A stretch of 64,000 nucleotides of DNA, from the NCBI GenBank assembly GCA_024236415.1, contig JACKKN010000006.1:248001-312000 (forward strand). Reading direction: 5' to 3'. Origin of the DNA: Hyphomicrobiales bacterium. Its GTDB lineage: Bacteria; Pseudomonadota; Alphaproteobacteria; Rhodospirillales; JACKKN01. Positions 59,516 through 64,000 of the stretch are shown here, in pieces (position 1 is the stretch's first letter; each line of letters begins with the position of its first letter). The notes beneath the pieces were generated by a model, which was given only the letters and a program-made list of their open reading frames with translations, was not told the origin of the DNA and did not search any database. Made by a program: the position numbers and the translations under genes.

Positions 59516-60233
59516 CGATGACTTCTCCCGTGATGAAGCAGGGCTCGGCGGTGGCGAGGAAGGCCACGACCTCGGCGATGTCCTCGGGCGTGCCGAGGCG
59601 CCCGAGCGGAATGCTGCCGACGATCCGGTCCCGGAGGGCGCCGATCTTGGCCGCCGTCAGGTCGGTGGCGATGGAGCCGGGACAGATGGCGTTGACGCAG
59701 ACGTGGGGCGCCAGCTCCCGCGCCAGGGCCCGGGTCATGCCCAGCAGCCCCGCCTTGGCCGCCGCGTAGGACACCTTGCTGACGGCCAGCTCGCCGCCGC
59801 CGGTGTGCGCGTTGACGGACGAGATGTTGACGATCCGCCCATGGGCCGCCGCGACCATGCCCGGCGCCAGGGCCTTGCACCAGTTGAAGGCCCCCTTCAG
59901 GTGGATGGCGATCACCTCGTCCCATTCCCGTTCCGAAATTTCCAGGATCGACCTGGGCTGCGAGATGCCGGCGTTGTTGACCAGGACGTGGATTGGCCCC
60001 AGCTCGGCCATCAGCCCGGCGGCGACGGCCTGCACGGCGGCGAAGTCGGCCACGTCCACCACCGCCGGGCGGGCGCGCATCCCCTCGCCGGACAGGGTTT
60101 CCGCCGCCGCGGCGACGGCGTCGCCGTCGCGGTCGACCAGAACCACCTGCAGGCCGGCGCGGGCCAGCCGGCGGCCGATGCCGAACCCGATCCCGCGCGC
60201 CGCGCCGGTGATCAGGGCAGTTCGTTCGGTCAT
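59487..60233 (-). CDS. Short-chain dehydrogenase/reductase (second of two)
   Basis: A 248-residue classical SDR with TGAARGIGFGIGRRL (about residues 9-23), NNAG near residue 88, catalytic Ser in NISSVNAHTG and YAAAK near residue 154. VVLVDRDGDA favours NAD(H). It is similar in length to 3-oxoacyl-ACP reductase or gluconate/sorbitol dehydrogenases. Its ATG overlaps the stop of a 64-codon gene (ATGA), and its end overlaps the other SDR, so all are one translation unit. Confidence 0.92.
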   Translation of the reverse strand: MTERTALITGAARGIGFGIGRRLARAGLQVVLVDRDGDAVAAAAETLSGEGMRARPAVVDVADFAAVQAVAAGLMAELGPIHVLVNNAGISQPRSILEISEREWDEVIAIHLKGAFNWCKALAPGMVAAAHGRIVNISSVNAHTGGGELAVSKVSYAAAKAGLLGMTRALARELAPHVCVNAICPGSIATDLTAAKIGALRDRIVGSIPLGRLGTPEDIAEVVAFLATAEPCFITGEVIDVDGGQFIN

Positions 60234-60424
60234 GCGGGTTCCCCTTGAAGGTTCGGGTGCGGCGCCGGAATTGCGATGCGGACGGGGTGTTCGCCGGGGA
60301 ATTCGGGCTTGGCCACCATCACCGGAGTGTAGGTTTGCCGCGGACCCCGTTGGAAATAGGAAAAGCCTTGTGCCGCGAGAACCAATTGTTCTCGCGCCGG
60401 GGCCCGGGGCAGGGTCACCGTCAT
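60230..60424 (-). CDS. 64-residue orphan protein coupled on both sides
   Basis: A short frame that explains the otherwise empty 190 bases between the oppF-like gene and the SDR. Its ATG shares bases with the oppF stop (ATGA at 60424-60421) and its TGA overlaps the SDR ATG (60233-60230), the same coupling used throughout the operon. The product (MTVTLPRAP, then FSYFQRGPRQTYTPVMV, then a proline-rich tail PAPHPNLQGEPA) matches no family I recognise and has no signal peptide or membrane helix. It could be a small cofactor-like subunit or a regulator. That it is translated is inferred from the double overlap. Confidence 0.65.
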   Translation of the reverse strand: MTVTLPRAPAREQLVLAAQGFSYFQRGPRQTYTPVMVAKPEFPGEHPVRIAIPAPHPNLQGEPA

Positions 60425-61401
60425 GGCGCGGCGACCGCGTGGCAGGCGACCCCGCGCCCGTCCGCCAGGTTTTCCGGCAGGGGCTCGTCCACGGCGCAGC
60501 GGGGCAGCCGCTCGGCGCAGCGGGGCTGGAACGGGCAGCCGGCGCCGGCGACCTCCTCGCCGGCGGGGATGTCGCCGGCGCCGCCGATTTCGCGCCGTGC
60601 CCCGGGCCGGCCGATGCGCGGCACGGCGTTCAGCAGCATCCGCGTATAGGGGTGGCGGGGGTCCTCGAACACCTGTTCCACGTCGCCGATCTCGACGATG
60701 CGCCCGGCGTACATGACGGCGACCCGGTCGCACAAGATCCGCACCACCGACAGGTCGTGGGAAATGAAGATGTAGGTCAGGTCGAAGGCCGCCTTCATCT
60801 CCTTGAACAGGTTGATGACGGCGGCCTGCACCGACACGTCGAGGCCCGAGGTGGGCTCGTCGAGAATGATCAGCGACGGGTTGAGGGTCAGGATCCGCGC
60901 CAGCCCCACCCGGCGCTGCTGACCGCCGCTCAGCTCGTGGGGGTAGCGGTCGAGGAACGCGTCCGGCAGCTTCACCGCGCCGAGGATCGCGCGCACCAGC
61001 TCGCGGCGCTCGGCGGCGCCGTGGTCGGCGTGGATGACCAGCGGCTCCTCCAGCAGGCGGCCGACCTTCCACCGCGGGTCCAGCGAGGCGCCGGGGTCCT
61101 GGTAGACGTACTGCAGTTGCCGCGCGACCCGGCGCCGGTCGCGCCGGGCCAGGCCCAGCAGGCTGCTGTCGTTGAACAGCAGGTCGCCGGCGTCGGGCTC
61201 GTGGATGCCGACCAGGCACTTGCCGATGGTGGATTTGCCCGATCCGCTCTCGCCGACGATGCCCAGGGTCTCGCCGCGGCGGACCTGGAAGCTGACGCCG
61301 TCGATGGCGCGGACCACCCGCCGCACCCGCCCGAACGGGCCGCGCAGGGTGAAATGCTTGGCCAGGCCGGCCACGTCGAGGATGACGGGGTTGTCGGTCA
61401 C
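60421..61401 (-). CDS. oppF: Dipeptide/oligopeptide-type ABC transporter ATP-binding protein, OppF/DppF-like
   Basis: A 326-residue ATPase with Walker A GESGSGKSTIG (near residue 44), signature LSGGQQRRVGLAR and Walker B LIILDEPTSGLD. The C-terminal oligopeptide-transporter extension carries Cys residues (CPFQPRCAERLPRCAV) that in this family can hold an iron-sulfur cluster. The start is GTG at 61401, overlapping the oppD stop as GTGA, with AGGTGG upstream. It works as a heterodimer with OppD. Confidence 0.93.
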   Translation of the reverse strand: MTDNPVILDVAGLAKHFTLRGPFGRVRRVVRAIDGVSFQVRRGETLGIVGESGSGKSTIGKCLVGIHEPDAGDLLFNDSSLLGLARRDRRRVARQLQYVYQDPGASLDPRWKVGRLLEEPLVIHADHGAAERRELVRAILGAVKLPDAFLDRYPHELSGGQQRRVGLARILTLNPSLIILDEPTSGLDVSVQAAVINLFKEMKAAFDLTYIFISHDLSVVRILCDRVAVMYAGRIVEIGDVEQVFEDPRHPYTRMLLNAVPRIGRPGARREIGGAGDIPAGEEVAGAGCPFQPRCAERLPRCAVDEPLPENLADGRGVACHAVAAP

Positions 61402-62402
61402 GTCGCCACCTGTTCGTTCGCCGTGTTGAAGCAGCGGACCACGTGTCCGGCCGCGCATTCCGTGACCGGCGGCCGCGCCTCGGCGCAGCGGACCTCGGCC
61501 CGCGCGCACCGGGTCCGGAACCGGCAGCCGCTGGGCGGGTCGGCCAGGTTCGCCATCTCGCCGGGAATCTCGCGCACCTCGGCGTTCTTCCCCGGGATGC
61601 TGCCCAGCAGGCCATAGGTGTAGGGATGGCGCGGGCTGGCGAAGAACGAGTCGGTGTCGGCGTCCTCCATCTCCTGCCCCGCGTACATGACCACCACCCG
61701 GTCGCACAGCTGGTAGGCGGTGGCCAGGTCGTGGGTGGTGAAGATGACGGCGACCCCCTCGCGGTCCGCCATGTTGCGCAGCAGGCGCAGGATCTGCGCC
61801 TGGATGGTGACGTCCAGGGCCGTGGTCGGCTCGTCGGCGATGATCAGCTCGGGGTTCGGCAGGAACGCCATGGCGATCATCAGGCGCTGCAACTGCCCGC
61901 CGCTGAACTCGTGGGGCAGCTTCTTCAGGGCCTCGGCCGGGCTGGGGATGTTGACCGCCTCGAGCACCTGGATGACGCGGTCCCGGTCGAACCGCTTGCG
62001 CGCGCGGCCGGACAGGCCGCCCGGCGCCGGCGATTTCGTGCGCATCAGGTCCATGATCTGGGTGCCGACGGTGAACAGCGGATTGAACGCCTGGTAGGGG
62101 TCCTGGGGGATCAGGGTGATCCGCCGCCCGCGCACGTCCCGGGCCAGCCGCCGGTGCGGCATGTCCAGGAGGTTCTCGCCGTCGAACACCACGCGGCCGC
62201 CCGAGACGGTGGAGATGTGCGGCGGCAGGACGCCCAGGATGGTCCGCGCCAGGGTGCTCTTGCCGCATCCGCTCTCGCCCACCAGGCCGACGATCTCGCC
62301 GCGGCCGACGGCGAGGCTGACCCCGTCCAGGACGTGCACGGTGCCGTCCTCGGTGGCGAAGTCGACCGACACCTGCTGTACGGAAAGCATGGGCGCGCTC
62401 AT
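61398..62402 (-). CDS. oppD: Dipeptide/oligopeptide-type ABC transporter ATP-binding protein, OppD/DppD-like
   Basis: A 334-residue ATPase with Walker A GESGCGKST (near residue 43), signature FSGGQLQR and Walker B ELIIADEPTTALD, and the C-terminal extension SGCRFRTRCARAEVRC. The ATG at 62402 overlaps the permease stop (ATGA) and has GGTGGAG upstream; a later in-frame ATG (MLSVQQ) is less likely. Confidence 0.93.
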   Translation of the reverse strand: MSAPMLSVQQVSVDFATEDGTVHVLDGVSLAVGRGEIVGLVGESGCGKSTLARTILGVLPPHISTVSGGRVVFDGENLLDMPHRRLARDVRGRRITLIPQDPYQAFNPLFTVGTQIMDLMRTKSPAPGGLSGRARKRFDRDRVIQVLEAVNIPSPAEALKKLPHEFSGGQLQRLMIAMAFLPNPELIIADEPTTALDVTIQAQILRLLRNMADREGVAVIFTTHDLATAYQLCDRVVVMYAGQEMEDADTDSFFASPRHPYTYGLLGSIPGKNAEVREIPGEMANLADPPSGCRFRTRCARAEVRCAEARPPVTECAAGHVVRCFNTANEQVAT

Positions 62403-63274
62403 TTCTCCACCTTCCGCCGCAGGCGCGGGTCCAGGACGTCGCGCAGCCCGTCGCCCAGCAGGTTGAAGCCCATGACCACCAGGAAGATGGCGATTCCCGG
62501 CGCCGCCGCGTACCACCAGGCGAAGGGCAGGTATTCCCGGGATTCGGATATCATGCGGCCCCACTCGGGGTCCGGCGGCTGGGCGCCCAGGCCGAGGAAG
62601 CTGAGCGTCGCCGCGGTCAAGATCGTGAACCCCATGCCGATGGACGAGCGGATGATGATCGGCGACATGACGTTGGGCAGCACGTGCAGCACCACGATGC
62701 GCGGGGTCGAGGCGCCCAGGCCGACCAGCGACTCGATGAAGATCTCGTTCTTCAGGGAGCGGACCTCGGCGTAGACCAGGCGCGTGAACCACGGCCAATA
62801 GGTGGCCGACAGGGCCAGGATGACGTTCTCGATGGACGGCCCGAAGGTCTGGGCGATGGCGATGGCCAGCACGATCTGCGGCACCGCCAGGAAGATGTCG
62901 GAAAACCGCATCAGGATGTTGCCCAGCAGCCCGCCGCTCCAGCCGGCGATCAGGCCGATGGGCACGCCGATGGCCAGCGACGCGACGATGGCGACGATGG
63001 CGACGAAGATGGTGCTGCGGGCGCCGAACAGGATGCGACTGTAGATGTCGCTGCCCAGGCGGTCGGTGCCGAAGTAGTGGTCGGCCGACGGCGGGCGCAG
63101 GCGCTCGGCCGTGTGCACGTCCCAGACGTCCTGCGGATGGGTGGCCAGCACCGGCGCCAGCACCGCCGACAGGACCAGGGCCGTCAGGATCACCATGCCG
63201 ATGGCCGACGACGGGTCGCGGACCAGCTTGACCCAGGCGCGCCGGTATTCGGCGAGAAGGCCGCCGCGCGCCAT
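62399..63274 (-). CDS. oppC: Dipeptide/oligopeptide-type ABC transporter permease, OppC/DppC-like
   Basis: A 291-residue permease with the family N-terminal cytoplasmic segment and periplasmic FGTDRLGSDIYSRILFGAR motif (about residues 66-84). The EAA loop is VGLGASTPRIVVLHVLPNVMSPIIIR, and it ends with GDGLRDVLDPRLRRK. The start shares one base with the stop of the next permease gene (TGATG). Its frame is open further upstream only as a shadow of oppB. Confidence 0.93.
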   Translation of the reverse strand: MARGGLLAEYRRAWVKLVRDPSSAIGMVILTALVLSAVLAPVLATHPQDVWDVHTAERLRPPSADHYFGTDRLGSDIYSRILFGARSTIFVAIVAIVASLAIGVPIGLIAGWSGGLLGNILMRFSDIFLAVPQIVLAIAIAQTFGPSIENVILALSATYWPWFTRLVYAEVRSLKNEIFIESLVGLGASTPRIVVLHVLPNVMSPIIIRSSIGMGFTILTAATLSFLGLGAQPPDPEWGRMISESREYLPFAWWYAAAPGIAIFLVVMGFNLLGDGLRDVLDPRLRRKVEK

Positions 63275-64000
63275 CACGCGGTCCCCCGCGGGTCGATCAG
63301 GCTGTGCACGATGTCGACGATCAGGTTGACGAAGATGAAGATGCCGCCGGCCCACAGGGTGAAGCCCATGATCGCGTTGTAGTCCGATTGCAGGATCGAG
63401 TTGTAGGCGTAGAGCCCGATCCCCGGCCAGTTGAACACCGCCTCGATGACCACGGCGCCGGCCAGCAGCAGGCCGAACACCAGGCCGATCTGGGTCACCG
63501 TCGAGGTCAGGGCGTTGCGGAAGACGTACTTGAACAGGATGGTGGATTCGGGGAATCCCATGGCGCGCTCATACATCACGAACCCGCTGTTCAGGACCTC
63601 GAGCACGCCGGCCCGGGTGAACCGCACGATGGTCGCCATGGACGGGATGGCGAGGGTCAGCGCCGGCAGGGTGATGTGCTGCAGGGCGATGGACAGGGAG
63701 TCGAAGTCCAGGTCCAGCAGCGCGTCCAGCAGCAGCAGGCCGGTGGCCGACTCGGGCGCGAAACCGCTGTAGCGGCCGCTGAGCGGCAGCCAGCCCAGGC
63801 GCATGGAGAACAGCAGCTGCAGCATGATGGCGAGCCAGAAGCTGGCCACCGCCAGGCCGCCCACGGACAGGATTCGCACCAGATGGTCCATCAGCGAGTT
63901 GCGCTTGACCGCCGACAGGATGCCCAGCGGAATCCCCAGCGCGATGGCGATGAACATGGACACCAGGGTCAGTTCGATGGTCGCCGGCAGGCGGTCGGCC
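63274..64000 (-). CDS. oppB: Dipeptide/oligopeptide-type ABC transporter permease, OppB/DppB-like (partial, N-terminus off the window)
   Basis: The last 241 or so residues of an OppB-type permease. The visible part opens inside RLPATIELTLVSMFIAIALGIPLGI, then shows the LGWLPLSGRYSG loop, the EAA region FVMYERAMGFPESTILFKYVFRNALTSTVTQ and the FNWPGIGLYAYNSI motif. The binding protein gene would be expected beyond position 64000. The reading frame continues open to the window end, so no start is given. Confidence 0.92.
   Translation of the reverse strand, partial: ADRLPATIELTLVSMFIAIALGIPLGILSAVKRNSLMDHLVRILSVGGLAVASFWLAIMLQLLFSMRLGWLPLSGRYSGFAPESATGLLLLDALLDLDFDSLSIALQHITLPALTLAIPSMATIVRFTRAGVLEVLNSGFVMYERAMGFPESTILFKYVFRNALTSTVTQIGLVFGLLLAGAVVIEAVFNWPGIGLYAYNSILQSDYNAIMGFTLWAGGIFIFVNLIVDIVHSLIDPRGTA

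Overview
The window is very G+C-rich. Its gene content points to an alphaproteobacterium, perhaps of the Rhodospirillales type: a complete five-step hut pathway with HutF and HutG, a HutC regulator, a DNA polymerase IV with an N-terminal zinc ribbon, the GlgE/TreS-Mak alpha-glucan route and a type I secretion locus. The order-level guess is inference; no rRNA or tRNA gene was found to settle it. Most genes sit in tight minus-strand operons with ATGA or GTGA stop/start overlaps.

Region 1 (1-11290) is a histidine island. A branched-chain-type ABC importer (livK-H-M-G, livG cut by the window edge) lies downstream of hutI-hutH-hutG-hutU, all on the minus strand. hutF and hutC are divergent on the plus strand. 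The same palindrome, TGTATATACA, lies in the livK promoter spacer and in the hutI/hutF intergenic region, so HutC probably controls both and the importer probably carries histidine or urocanate.

Region 2 (11291-16073) is a visibly A/T-richer accessory island. It holds an M23 lipoprotein, a TetR regulator divergent from a four-helix membrane protein, and two diverged paralogous small proteins that each carry an Rx4H HEPN-type motif. A 211-bp repeat occurs twice, at 12251 and 15450, around most of it, with scattered GGCACAGTACTTATTT-like motifs.

Region 3 (16074-31867) is ordinary chromosome with catabolic genes: tesB, dinB, an amidase with an NMT1-type importer (binding protein and permease, no ATPase here), a zinc alcohol dehydrogenase, and a long minus-strand operon. 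That operon encodes aldehyde dehydrogenase, a hydroxyisobutyrate-type dehydrogenase, a molybdenum hydroxylase (large subunit fused to a CoxG domain, plus FAD and 2Fe-2S subunits), an acyl-CoA ligase and an enoyl-CoA hydratase. The substrate is unknown.

Region 4 (32168-37573) encodes GlgE and a TreS-maltokinase fusion, which together turn trehalose into linear alpha-glucan via maltose 1-phosphate.

Region 5 (37617-54180) is a type I secretion operon: a 4,211-residue RTX protein with an N-terminal serralysin-type metalloprotease domain and 18 PPC-like repeats (12 nearly identical), a 99-residue uncharacterised protein, an HlyB-type ABC exporter with a degenerate C39 domain, and an HlyD adaptor. 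No TolC is present in the window.

Region 6 (54679-64000) is a second catabolic locus: an MFS exporter divergent from a LysR regulator, then a minus-strand operon with a dipeptide-type ABC importer (oppB cut by the window end, oppC, oppD, oppF), a 64-residue orphan translationally coupled on both sides, two SDR dehydrogenases and an M28-type metallopeptidase.
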